Shown in pieces: positions 1-7,405 of a stretch of 14,877 nt of DNA. Both the position numbers and the translations under genes were made by a program. Position 1 is the stretch's first letter; each line of letters starts with the position of its first letter. Origin of the DNA: Prevotella sp. UBA1104 (lineage in GTDB: Bacteria; Bacteroidota; Bacteroidia; Bacteroidales; Bacteroidaceae); contig DCBP01000025.1 of assembly GCA_002314055.1 (NCBI GenBank), forward strand, positions 1-14,877, in the 5' to 3' direction. A model generated the notes under the pieces. That model ran no database searches, was not told the DNA's origin, and saw only the letters and a program-made list of their open reading frames with translations.

Positions 1-35
1 TGCTTTTTTAGGCGTTATTTTCGTCTAAAAAAGCA
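1..35. repeat. Inverted repeat at the window edge
   Basis: Arms 1-14 and 22-35 match at 13 of 14 positions around a 7-nt loop. The T-run is in the 5' arm on both strands, which is the reverse of a normal intrinsic terminator. I therefore call it an inverted repeat (possible operator or mRNA end structure) rather than a terminator. Any gene it belongs to on the left is outside the window. Confidence 0.5.
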
Positions 36-89
36 CCAAAGAAGGAACTTCTGATAATATATATTTCTCATAATGCATGTCCTTTTGAC

Positions 90-189
90 ACGTAAAACAA
101 CGTTTTTACGTACATTTTGCCTGTTTTTCGTTCAAATACTTGTTTTTGAACAAGCATAAAGCAGTTTTTCATTGTGGTATTTGCCACAA
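90..189. repeat. Cluster of three short inverted repeats in the upstream region
   Basis: Three perfect inverted repeats follow each other. ACGTAAAA (90-97) pairs with 104-111; CTTGTT (139-144) pairs with AACAAG (149-154) over a TTTG loop; TTGTGG (172-177) pairs with CCACAA (184-189). The last overlaps the -33 box and spacer of the promoter for the gene at 328, so it is a candidate operator. Apart from these, the promoter and the 1-35 repeat, I see nothing coding in 1-327. Confidence 0.5.
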
Positions 190-201
190 AGAGTAATTTT
201 G
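171..201 (+). promoter_or_regulatory. Bacteroidetes-type promoter for the exported-protein cluster
   Basis: The -7 box TAATTTTG (194-201) matches TAnnTTTG exactly. A weak -33 box (ATTG, 171-174) lies 19 nt upstream. Transcription would start near 208, giving a leader of about 120 nt before the ATG at 328. The inverted repeat TTGTGG/CCACAA lies across the -33 box and spacer. Confidence 0.6.
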
Positions 202-327
202 CAGCGTGCAGTCAAGAACAGACAAACAACTTCAAAATGTAAGTACAAGCACTCTTTGTTCTGCATTATTGTAATCCGTCATTCTTTATCTGAACAATAA
301 CATTATTAATACTAAAAACTAACGAGT

Positions 328-1986
328 ATGAAACATTTTGCTACTTTCATGCTGCTTCTAATGGCAGTGGTCTTTGGCACAAGCACTGCCAAAGCAGAAG
401 AAACAACAACGTACGACTATGAGTTCAATGCCACCGTACTTTGTCAGGCTGATTGGTATGGCACTCGCCTCAGCAACGGCAGCCACACACTTAATGCCTA
501 CTACCTTGTGCTTGGCGACAAGGACTTGAACAGCGAGGGATACCCGGCAAAGAGCAGTACGGTGTACGCTCTCGAATTCTTCGGTGCTGCTCCTACGGAC
601 GAATACAACCCTAACCCACAGCCTGGAACATACACATTCTCTAAGGAAATAGGCGATAACGTATTGCTGGACAATGCTCATATCTACCAGCGCGACGGAA
701 ACGGCAACTACGAGATTGACCGAAGCATAAAGGACGGTAAGCTCATTATCTCTACATACGAGAAGGACGGCAATACATATTATAAATATGATATTACTCT
801 TACCGACGAGATTGACAAGACACACCACGTAACCTACGATTCACGCTTTATCGTTTACAACGACCTGAGCCAGGGCAGCGAAGACCTGGAGAAAGACCAG
901 AACTTTGTATGCAACGGCTATACTTGCAAATATAAGTCGCTTACCGACGGCGTGATGAAACTGCGCCTCTATCTTACTGATATGACCGAAAATGAAGACG
1001 GCGACTTCGACTACGACCGTCTGCCGGCACGCGAAATGTATCTCGACGTTTACGCTCCACAGGCTAAGACATTCCCTAACGGCGTTTACAACATCTCTGA
1101 AACTGCAGGCGACGCCTTCACACTAACATCCGGCGAACTGGTTGAATTTGCCGGAGTTAAATATCCTACTGGAACCTACCTGCAGTATATCTACGGCAAC
1201 CAGTATGTTGCATGGGGCTGCGCCAAGAGCGGAACTCTGACTGTAAGCGGCGAAGGCGACGACAAGAAGATTGAAGGAGACTTCATGACTGACTATGGAT
1301 ATTCTATCAAGTTCACATACGAAGGCAAACTCACTGTAGCCGGTATTCCTTTGACAGACTTCACTGAGGACAAGACTCTCGACCTTGAAGGTGCAACAGC
1401 ACAATTTGAGTGCATCGGCGACTACGAGAACATGGGCGACGTGCGCAACTGGTATATCACTCTGCTTCCGGCAGAAGGCAAGGACGACGGTTTCATTTCC
1501 TATATCTGTACTAAAGCTGAAACATTCTTCGACGGTATCGCAACCGACACTTATACCGCATCGCCAAGCCGCACTCCATGGAAGGGTGAGTATATCAAGG
1601 GCGGCGTGAATGCTGAAGGTCAGCTGAAGGGCACCTGGGCTTTGACTAACTTCAATGCCGAGGGTCAGCCTCAGGTAAACGCTCCGGCCTACGGAGGCGA
1701 CTTGAACATCACTCAGCATGAGGATGGCGAGACTTATACTATCGAGTTCAAACTCAACGATGGTGCCGGACACAACTTCACAGGTAACTGGACTGGCAAG
1801 CCTGAGCTTATCAACACTTGCGGCGATGAGGATCCTGCTACAGGTATCAAGAACATCTCTGACGATGCTGATAACGAAATCTCTGGTGTTTACGACCTGA
1901 ACGGACGCCGAGTTTCTACAAATGCAAAGGGACTGAAGATTGTTAGATACAAGAACGGCAATGTAAAGAAACAGCTTGTAAAGTAA
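328..1986 (+). CDS. Exported protein of three beta-rich modules with probable T9SS sorting domain
   Basis: 552 aa. Residues 1-23 form a signal peptide (hydrophobic core LLLMAVVFG, likely cut after AKA). The mature part appears to be three related modules of about 150 aa, at roughly 28-175, 190-345 and 350-495. Each ends in a G-x-L-x-(I/V) strand, a charged turn and a further strand (GKLIIS, GTLTVS, GDLNIT). The last 40 residues (GVYDLNGRRV then KGLKIVRY, ending in LVK) resemble the short type A C-terminal sorting domain used by the type IX secretion system, so surface attachment or release is inferred. I recognise no enzyme motif. It is the first gene after the promoter at 171-201 and is followed by a terminator. 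Function is unknown; glycan or protein binding is possible but not shown. Confidence 0.85.
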   Translation: MKHFATFMLLLMAVVFGTSTAKAEETTTYDYEFNATVLCQADWYGTRLSNGSHTLNAYYLVLGDKDLNSEGYPAKSSTVYALEFFGAAPTDEYNPNPQPGTYTFSKEIGDNVLLDNAHIYQRDGNGNYEIDRSIKDGKLIISTYEKDGNTYYKYDITLTDEIDKTHHVTYDSRFIVYNDLSQGSEDLEKDQNFVCNGYTCKYKSLTDGVMKLRLYLTDMTENEDGDFDYDRLPAREMYLDVYAPQAKTFPNGVYNISETAGDAFTLTSGELVEFAGVKYPTGTYLQYIYGNQYVAWGCAKSGTLTVSGEGDDKKIEGDFMTDYGYSIKFTYEGKLTVAGIPLTDFTEDKTLDLEGATAQFECIGDYENMGDVRNWYITLLPAEGKDDGFISYICTKAETFFDGIATDTYTASPSRTPWKGEYIKGGVNAEGQLKGTWALTNFNAEGQPQVNAPAYGGDLNITQHEDGETYTIEFKLNDGAGHNFTGNWTGKPELINTCGDEDPATGIKNISDDADNEISGVYDLNGRRVSTNAKGLKIVRYKNGNVKKQLVK

Positions 1987-2005
1987 TTGATCATAATTAA
2001 TGTTG

Positions 2006-2045
2006 AGGCGGAAAGATTTCTTGACGGAATATTTCCGCCTTTTTT
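2006..2045 (+). terminator. Rho-independent terminator after the first exported gene
   Basis: AGGCGGAAA (2006-2014) pairs perfectly with TTTCCGCCT (2032-2040) across a 17-nt loop and is followed by a T-run (2041-2045). It begins 19 nt after the stop codon at 1986. It ends only 7 nt before the next ATG (2053), so it may act as a partial terminator or attenuator rather than a clean operon end. Confidence 0.75.
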
Positions 2046-2052
2046 AACAAAA

Positions 2053-3489
2053 ATGGCTATGAGAAATATCATTCCAGCATTATTGGTGGCTGTTGCCGGC
2101 TTTTCTTCGGCATCGGCACAAAACAGAGGTTTGGCTGAATATCTCGCCAATCCGTATATAAAGAAATTACCGGCAAATACCGGCAATAGACTAAAAGCCC
2201 CAAAGCAGGGCAAGTCAATACTGCCTGCCCTTAAAATGAAAGGGGTTGCTGGCTCTTCTATTATGAAGCCGGGCTATGCAATAAAGGCAAACCGCGACGG
2301 CGAGGCATGGAAGGACTATGCAAAATATACATTCACATACGACAAACAAGGACGCACGCTGAGTGAACTGGCTGAGAATCTTGACCTATCGCAGACGCAA
2401 TATTATACTTATTCTCTTGCTGAATACACTTACGACGACAGCGGGCGACCTACACAAGTAGACGTGAAGGGCGGATTCGACTTGAACAAAATGCAGCTGG
2501 TGTATACAGCAAAGATTGAATACGACGCGGTGCGCCCCGATGTCGTTGTATCACAAGAAGCCTACGATATCAGTTCCGACGGTAGCAAAGCGATGAACGA
2601 GGATAGCTACAAGCAGGTGATAGAGAGGGACGGTGCAGGAAACATCACGGCTGTACACTCTTTCACTTGGTACAATAACGGATGGCTCGAAGTGCAGCAA
2701 CTTGAAACGACATACAACAGCGACGGAAAGCCACAGACCCTCACTCAGTCGGTAGCGACACAGAAGTCTGCCGCTGACCCGATAGAGCTTGCCGTGAACG
2801 AGGCTTATGCCGACTGCACATGGCAGCAGACAAACGGACAGATTGCCTATGTAGACGAGATAATGTCGGGCAGTAACCTTATTACGTCTGCAAAAGTGAA
2901 CATGACGAGTCAGAGCGACATTACTATGACGGTGGAATATCCGGAGGAGGACTACGACTACGTGATGACCTACGAATACAACTACCTCACCATGTTCCCG
3001 ACAAAATCCGTAACGAGTTATAAGGACTTTGGCGACAAGGGCAGCTACTCGAAGACGGTGTTCGACCAGGATCTCACAGCGGCAGGAGCATATCCCGTTC
3101 AGTCTATAAACCAGATTCTATACACGTATGACGACTACGGCAATCTGCTTGAGATGCAGAACCAGACTTACTACGGTCATACTATCATCAACTCCTGGGA
3201 GAAGGGTACCGTGGAGAACGACCCTGCTACTGGATATCCTGCCACTTACATCCACTCTACCTATAAACTTCAGGAAGGCAACGATTATTACGGTTCGTGG
3301 GAAGACGACAGACGAGTAACTTACGGGGCATGGCTTGACACCTCTTCCACGGGTATTGAACAAATTGGTGCCGACATGGGCGGAAAGGTGGAATACTACA
3401 ACTTGTCGGGCATGAAGGTAAAGAATCCTACATCCGGCATTTACATCCGCAAACAAGGAAAAAACATTAGTAAAATAACAATTAAATAG
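2053..3489 (+). CDS. Exported YD-repeat-like protein with probable T9SS sorting domain
   Basis: 478 aa from the ATG at 2053 (a second ATG at 2059 is equally plausible). The frame is open back to 1987, but only through the terminator, so the ATG is chosen because a signal peptide follows at once (hydrophobic IIPALLVAVAGF, likely cut after SASA). The mature part has repeated strands of the type YTFTYDKQGRTL, YTYDDSGRPT and YTYDDYGNLLEM, the Y-x-Y-D-x-x-G-R/N signature of YD/RHS-like sheets, here in Bacteroidales secreted form without a toxin tip. The end (YYNLSGMKV, GIYIRKQGK, ITIK) is a typical short T9SS type A sorting domain. The stop is 6 nt from the protease gene, so the two are probably cotranscribed. 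Ligand and function are unknown. Confidence 0.82.
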   Translation: MAMRNIIPALLVAVAGFSSASAQNRGLAEYLANPYIKKLPANTGNRLKAPKQGKSILPALKMKGVAGSSIMKPGYAIKANRDGEAWKDYAKYTFTYDKQGRTLSELAENLDLSQTQYYTYSLAEYTYDDSGRPTQVDVKGGFDLNKMQLVYTAKIEYDAVRPDVVVSQEAYDISSDGSKAMNEDSYKQVIERDGAGNITAVHSFTWYNNGWLEVQQLETTYNSDGKPQTLTQSVATQKSAADPIELAVNEAYADCTWQQTNGQIAYVDEIMSGSNLITSAKVNMTSQSDITMTVEYPEEDYDYVMTYEYNYLTMFPTKSVTSYKDFGDKGSYSKTVFDQDLTAAGAYPVQSINQILYTYDDYGNLLEMQNQTYYGHTIINSWEKGTVENDPATGYPATYIHSTYKLQEGNDYYGSWEDDRRVTYGAWLDTSSTGIEQIGADMGGKVEYYNLSGMKVKNPTSGIYIRKQGKNISKITIK

Positions 3490-3495
3490 CATACT

Positions 3496-6288
3496 ATGAA
3501 TAAGTTATTCTCCGCTGCACTGTTGGCAGCATTCTCTTTCGCCACACTTGAAGCGGGAGCCGTACCTGCAAAGCGTGGAGTGAGACAATACAAGCAGCCC
3601 GACGGCTCAATGGTTAATGTCACCCTACACGGCGACGAGAATTTCCATTATTATCTTACTGCCGACAACATGCCGCTGATGGAAGATGCCGACGGCGCAC
3701 TCTATTTTGCGACTGTTGAAAACGGAAAACTACAGAAAACGAAATACCTGGCATGCGACGCTTCTATGCGCTCGGCTGAACTGAAGGCAACTATCGCCGG
3801 GACTAAAACAAGCGATGTGGTGTCGGCTCTTCGCGCAAAAGCTCTGAATAGCGGGCGTCGCAACGCTGACTCACACGTTGGACTCGGTAAATTCTCTACT
3901 ACTTTCCCGACAAAGGGGGAACAGAAAGCCTTGGTGATTTTAGTGGAATATAAGGACGTGAAGTTCAAGATTGACAATCCGAAACAGTATTTCACCGATA
4001 TGCTCAACAAGGACGGATTTAGCGAATATGGTGCTACAGGATGTGCAAGACAGTATTTTCTGGATGCATCTAACGGACAGTTTGACTTGACATGCGACGT
4101 TTACGGTCCTGTAACTTTATCAAACAACCGCTCTTATTACGGAGGCAATGGTTTGTCTGGCCACGACCGTCAGCCAGAAGAGATGGTTATCGAAGCTGTC
4201 AAACAGCTGGACCCAACCGTTGACTTCAGTCAGTACGACCGCGACAAAGACGGTATTCTCGACAATGTTTTCCTGTTCTATGCCGGCAAGGGCGAGGCTT
4301 CCGGAGGTTCCGCCGACACGGTATGGCCTCATGCATGGAATCTGGAACAGGCCGGAAAGTCTTTTAGTGTCGACGGCGTGCTCGTCGACCACTATGCCTG
4401 CACCTGTGAGCTGCAAGGCACCAAGCCCGACGGTATAGGTACGTTCTGCCACGAGTTTTCGCATATCATGGGACTGCCAGACCTTTACAACACTGTGTCT
4501 GGCGGCAACTATACTCCGGGAGAATGGTCGGTGATGGACTACGGACCATACAATAATGACTCTCGCACTCCGCCTACTTATTCGGCATATGAGCGAAATG
4601 CTATGGGTTGGCTTGACTTGCAGACGATTACTGAGGCTACATCCGTGAAGCTTGAAGACCTGAAGAAATCTAACAAGGCTGCCATAATAGGAACATCAAG
4701 AGACAATGAGTTCTTCTTGTTTGAAAACAGGCAGCAGACTTCATGGGATGCTTACCTTCCGGGCCACGGCATGCTGATATGGCATATCGATTATATGGCA
4801 TCGGTATTCGACGGCAATACCGTGAACAACGATCCTGACCACCAGTTTGTTGACCTCGTCGAGGCAAACGGAGCTGGCAAGTCGGCACAGGGCGCTGCAT
4901 GGCCTGGAGCTCTCGACAAGACTGAATTTACCGCCAATACCACTCCGGCGTTTATCGACTGGTATAAGAAAGACCCCGGTCTGCCAATTACCGGCATCAT
5001 GGAGTCTGACGGCAATATATACTTTGATGTAGACGGTGGAAATTTCGTTCTGCCTGCACCGACGGAGTTGAAGGGATCAGAAGTTACACCTATCTCCATG
5101 CAGCTCAGCTGGCAACCTGTGGAACGAGCCAAGGAATATACGGTTAGCGTATACAGGACCGAAGGAACGGAGAAGAAGTTTGTAGAAGGATTTGAATCGG
5201 CTAAATATCCGGCAAAGACAACGTCTGTGGAAATCAGCGGACTTGATGCCGAAACGGAATATACGGCTGAGGTTACTGCTATATCCGGAACACGCATCTC
5301 GGAACCTGCCACTGTCAACGTAAAAACGGCTGTCATGACTTTCCCATATATGACTCCTGAGGTTTTGCCGGCTGCTGATATTGACAAAAATTCTTTCACC
5401 GCTTGCTGGAAGCCGGTGGAAGGTGCAGACCACTACCTGCTTACTGTTGAGGGAGCATACGAAGTGGCACCGAAAGCCGATGTTTGTGATTTCGGTTCTC
5501 TTATATTCCGCGTTCCTATCGGTTGGGACTATTCGCTGAAGGTTACCCGATACACCGACCCATACTGGTGTGGCAAGGCTTCGCCATCAGCAAAGCTCGA
5601 CAAAGACGGGGCTACAATCACTACTTCGCAGTATGAACACGACGTGCTTTCTCTTTCGTTCTGGGCAAGACTGGCTGGATATAAGCCGGAAAGCACTATC
5701 GTTATTGACGGACTCATCAATGGTGAATGGACTACAATTGAAAAGTTGAAGAACCTGTCTACCGACGGAAAGACTTATAACGTGGATAATATCCCGGAAG
5801 GAACACGCCAGATACGTTTCACATATCTGCAGTCTGACGGTGCAAACCTCGCCATCGACGACATCGAGATTATGGTTGGCGGCGTAGAGCGTAAGACTGT
5901 TGAAGGATTTGACGCTGCTAACATCGGAAACGTTACTTCTTGCAAGATTGAAAACTTGTCGGCTGACGAGACTGGTTACTACTATAAGATAATGGCTGTG
6001 GCAAAGGACGACAGCCACACGCTGTGGTCAGCAGAACAGTATGTGGAACTTGGCGACCCTGCTTCTATCGGCAAACTTGCATTGACCGACGGACAGGTAG
6101 TTATAAGTCCTAACGGTATACTTTCATGCAAAGGCAAATGCGGCGATATAGTAAAAGTTTATTCTGTTGACGGACGCACATGCAGCACGGCTGTTATCGA
6201 CAGCAACGGTCAAGCAACACTACCGCTGAACAAGCCGGGAATATATGTAGTCCGCCTATCTGGACACTCTATAAAGATATTGCGATAG
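3496..6288 (+). CDS. Secreted M6-family metalloprotease with Fn3 and jelly-roll domains
   Basis: 930 aa. Signal peptide at 1-22, an N-terminal propeptide-like region to about 135, then an M6 (immune inhibitor A type) catalytic domain. The zinc site is HEFSHIMGLPD at 319-329: H319, H323 and D329 as ligands, E320 as catalytic base. The Met-turn is SVMDYG (M347). A calcium-loop-like DRDKDGILD is at 248-256. Next come an Fn3 domain (about 520-612), a second Fn3 starting near 620, and a jelly-roll segment of the cleaved-adhesin/MAM type (about 660-797, ending NLAIDDIEI). Fn3-like sequence then resumes (798-852). The last 70 residues (VKVYSVDGR, KPGIYVVRLSG) look like a T9SS type A sorting domain. 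All catalytic residues are present, so it is likely active on the surface or released. The substrate is unknown. It lies 6 nt after the preceding gene. Confidence 0.92.
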   Translation: MNKLFSAALLAAFSFATLEAGAVPAKRGVRQYKQPDGSMVNVTLHGDENFHYYLTADNMPLMEDADGALYFATVENGKLQKTKYLACDASMRSAELKATIAGTKTSDVVSALRAKALNSGRRNADSHVGLGKFSTTFPTKGEQKALVILVEYKDVKFKIDNPKQYFTDMLNKDGFSEYGATGCARQYFLDASNGQFDLTCDVYGPVTLSNNRSYYGGNGLSGHDRQPEEMVIEAVKQLDPTVDFSQYDRDKDGILDNVFLFYAGKGEASGGSADTVWPHAWNLEQAGKSFSVDGVLVDHYACTCELQGTKPDGIGTFCHEFSHIMGLPDLYNTVSGGNYTPGEWSVMDYGPYNNDSRTPPTYSAYERNAMGWLDLQTITEATSVKLEDLKKSNKAAIIGTSRDNEFFLFENRQQTSWDAYLPGHGMLIWHIDYMASVFDGNTVNNDPDHQFVDLVEANGAGKSAQGAAWPGALDKTEFTANTTPAFIDWYKKDPGLPITGIMESDGNIYFDVDGGNFVLPAPTELKGSEVTPISMQLSWQPVERAKEYTVSVYRTEGTEKKFVEGFESAKYPAKTTSVEISGLDAETEYTAEVTAISGTRISEPATVNVKTAVMTFPYMTPEVLPAADIDKNSFTACWKPVEGADHYLLTVEGAYEVAPKADVCDFGSLIFRVPIGWDYSLKVTRYTDPYWCGKASPSAKLDKDGATITTSQYEHDVLSLSFWARLAGYKPESTIVIDGLINGEWTTIEKLKNLSTDGKTYNVDNIPEGTRQIRFTYLQSDGANLAIDDIEIMVGGVERKTVEGFDAANIGNVTSCKIENLSADETGYYYKIMAVAKDDSHTLWSAEQYVELGDPASIGKLALTDGQVVISPNGILSCKGKCGDIVKVYSVDGRTCSTAVIDSNGQATLPLNKPGIYVVRLSGHSIKILR

Positions 6289-6336
6289 AATGGTAACATT
6301 CTGCAATTATGTTGGTTAATGATTCGTTTGTAAGGA

Positions 6337-6364
6337 GGGGATGTCATTCGGCATCCCCTTTTTC
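6337..6364 (+). terminator. Rho-independent terminator after the M6 protease
   Basis: GGGGATG (6337-6343) pairs with CATCCCC (6352-6358) over an 8-nt loop, followed by a T-rich tract starting at 6359. It lies 48 nt after the protease stop codon and closes the exported-protein group. Confidence 0.9.
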
Positions 6365-6418
6365 TTCTTCATAATTTAACTTATATATATAAAAAAATAA
6401 AGTCTTAACAACTTTCGT

Positions 6419-6449
6419 TTTGAAATACGCATAAATTGCTTTATCTTTG
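6419..6449 (+). promoter_or_regulatory. Consensus housekeeping promoter for the START-domain gene
   Basis: TTTG (6419-6422), 19 nt, then TATCTTTG (6442-6449): an exact match to the Bacteroidetes TTTG/TAnnTTTG promoter. The predicted start is near 6456, giving a leader of about 141 nt before the ATG at 6598. The 6289-6597 gap holds this promoter, the terminator at 6337 and the repeat module at 6490-6552. Confidence 0.85.
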
Positions 6450-6489
6450 CAACAGATAATGTGATTCAAGGGAATAAAAAAATAAATAC

Positions 6490-6552
6490 ATTTATTTCCT
6501 ATTCCAAAATGCAGATTACCTTATACTAAGATAAGCTGCATCTCAGCAACAA
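6490..6552 (+). repeat. Dispersed promoter/leader repeat module, copy A
   Basis: The 37 nt at 6516-6552 match the minus strand of 11838-11874 at 29 of 37 positions, including the shared core GCTGCATCTCA (6535-6545). Similarity continues upstream with a 2-nt gap: 6490-6503 (ATTTATTTCCTATT) matches the start of the 37-bp repeat near licD. A 5-bp hairpin (CAACA 6547-6551, TGTTG 6556-6560) lies at its downstream edge. The module is inside the predicted leader of the START-domain gene. It has a weak promoter look of its own (TACCTTAT at 6517-6524). Confidence 0.65.
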
Positions 6553-6597
6553 AACTGTTGGGAGCAACAAGACAAACATACTAATGCGAGAACAACA

Positions 6598-7002
6598 ATG
6601 AGCACAAACAAAAAACGTATCCTTCTGGAATATGAACTGAATGCCAATTCACCTACCGTGATTTGGCCTCTTATCAGCGAAGCCGGCGGACTGGAACGGT
6701 GGTTTGCCGATGAAGTGGAGCGCAACGGCAACAAGCTGAAATTCACTTGGGGAACGTCATACATGAATAAAGACGAAAAGACTGCAACCATCATTAAGGA
6801 AGAGAAAGACCGACTTATACGCTTTAAATGGGACGACGATGATGACGATGCAGCCTATTGCGAGATGAAAATCGAAATTGGAGAAATTACCAACGACTGC
6901 ATGCTCGCAATAACCGATTTCGCTGAAGAAGGCGACCTCGACAGCCTTCGCGAACTTTGGGACGACAACATGGAAATGCTCCACCAGGCATCTGGTATAT
7001 AA
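6598..7002 (+). CDS. START-like (SRPBCC fold, AHSA1-type) domain protein
   Basis: 134 aa and cytosolic: there is no signal peptide or membrane segment. The sequence follows the SRPBCC/AHSA1-like pattern: a first strand (RILLEYELNANSPTVIWPLIS), then the AGGLERWFADEV turn typical of helix-grip proteins. The alternating strands are KLKFTWG, TATIIKEEKDRLIRFKW and CEMKIEIGEI, and a long C-terminal helix runs SLRELWDDNMEMLHQA. The domain fills the whole protein, as in the small START-like proteins conserved in Bacteroidales. A run of six Asp (about residues 79-84) sits in a strand connection. Such folds bind hydrophobic ligands or partner proteins, but the ligand here is not known. It is a single gene with its own promoter, and I see no clear hairpin terminator after it. 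Confidence 0.82.
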   Translation: MSTNKKRILLEYELNANSPTVIWPLISEAGGLERWFADEVERNGNKLKFTWGTSYMNKDEKTATIIKEEKDRLIRFKWDDDDDDAAYCEMKIEIGEITNDCMLAITDFAEEGDLDSLRELWDDNMEMLHQASGI

Positions 7003-7154
7003 AGAAACAACACCATATCTTTTAAACATGTGATATCTATTACATAATTATAACAATATATATAATAAGGTATATAGACAACACGACTTTTAAACTAATA
7101 CAAAGAAAAATACACTACACATTAAACCTATGCCCGAATCTCTTGTCTTATAGA

Positions 7155-7166
7155 TAGAACGTTCTA
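7155..7166. promoter_or_regulatory. 12-bp palindrome upstream of the sigma-factor operon
   Basis: TAGAACGTTCTA is a perfect palindrome 35 nt before the first gene of the operon. No TAnnTTTG promoter with a matching -33 box was found in 7003-7201, so the operon may be read by a different sigma, perhaps its own. The palindrome is a candidate operator for a dimeric regulator. Confidence 0.4.
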
Positions 7167-7201
7167 AAAGAAACAGAACTTAAAAAAGAAAGGATTTGAT
7201 T

Positions 7202-7405
7202 ATGACAACTTCTATAAGCAGAACATACATTGCTGTAATGTTAACAGCGATATGTACTATTGCAAGTGCACAGAGATTCCATCACTACAGGGCATATGTT
7301 CCGGGAAGAGTAATCCATACTAACACTACGGTTTTTACCAGACCGCGAGTATGCGTAGACTACAACATTAACAACAAGTTTACAAAAAGGATCGCTGCAC
7401 AATGA
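7202..7405 (+). CDS. Small secreted basic protein, first gene of the ECF-sigma operon
   Basis: 67 aa from the ATG at 7202. An in-frame TTG at 7196 lies inside the ribosome-binding region and is rejected. The RBS is AAAGAAAGGATT (7185-7196), identical to the one before the gene at 8535. Residues 1-23 form a signal peptide (YIAVMLTAICTIASA, cut before Q24), leaving a mature peptide of about 44 residues. That peptide is rich in Arg, His and Tyr (RFHHYRAYVPGRV) and has one Cys at 51, so no internal disulfide is possible. The stop overlaps the next start (ATGA), which implies translational coupling. I recognise no family. A periplasmic signal, sensor partner or structural peptide for the sigma system is possible but unproven. 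Confidence 0.72.
   Translation: MTTSISRTYIAVMLTAICTIASAQRFHHYRAYVPGRVIHTNTTVFTRPRVCVDYNINNKFTKRIAAQ

Noticed and set aside
1123..1773. Minus-strand ORF of 216 codons inside the first exported gene
   Set aside because: It is the complement of a convincing signal-peptide protein with a sorting domain and has no start signals of its own.
1987..2052. N-terminal extension of the second exported gene from a TTG
   Set aside because: The extension would translate the terminator hairpin and put the signal peptide internal.
7003..7201. TATCTTTT at 7016-7023 as a promoter of the sigma operon
   Set aside because: The last base deviates from TAnnTTTG and no -33 box lies at the right distance.
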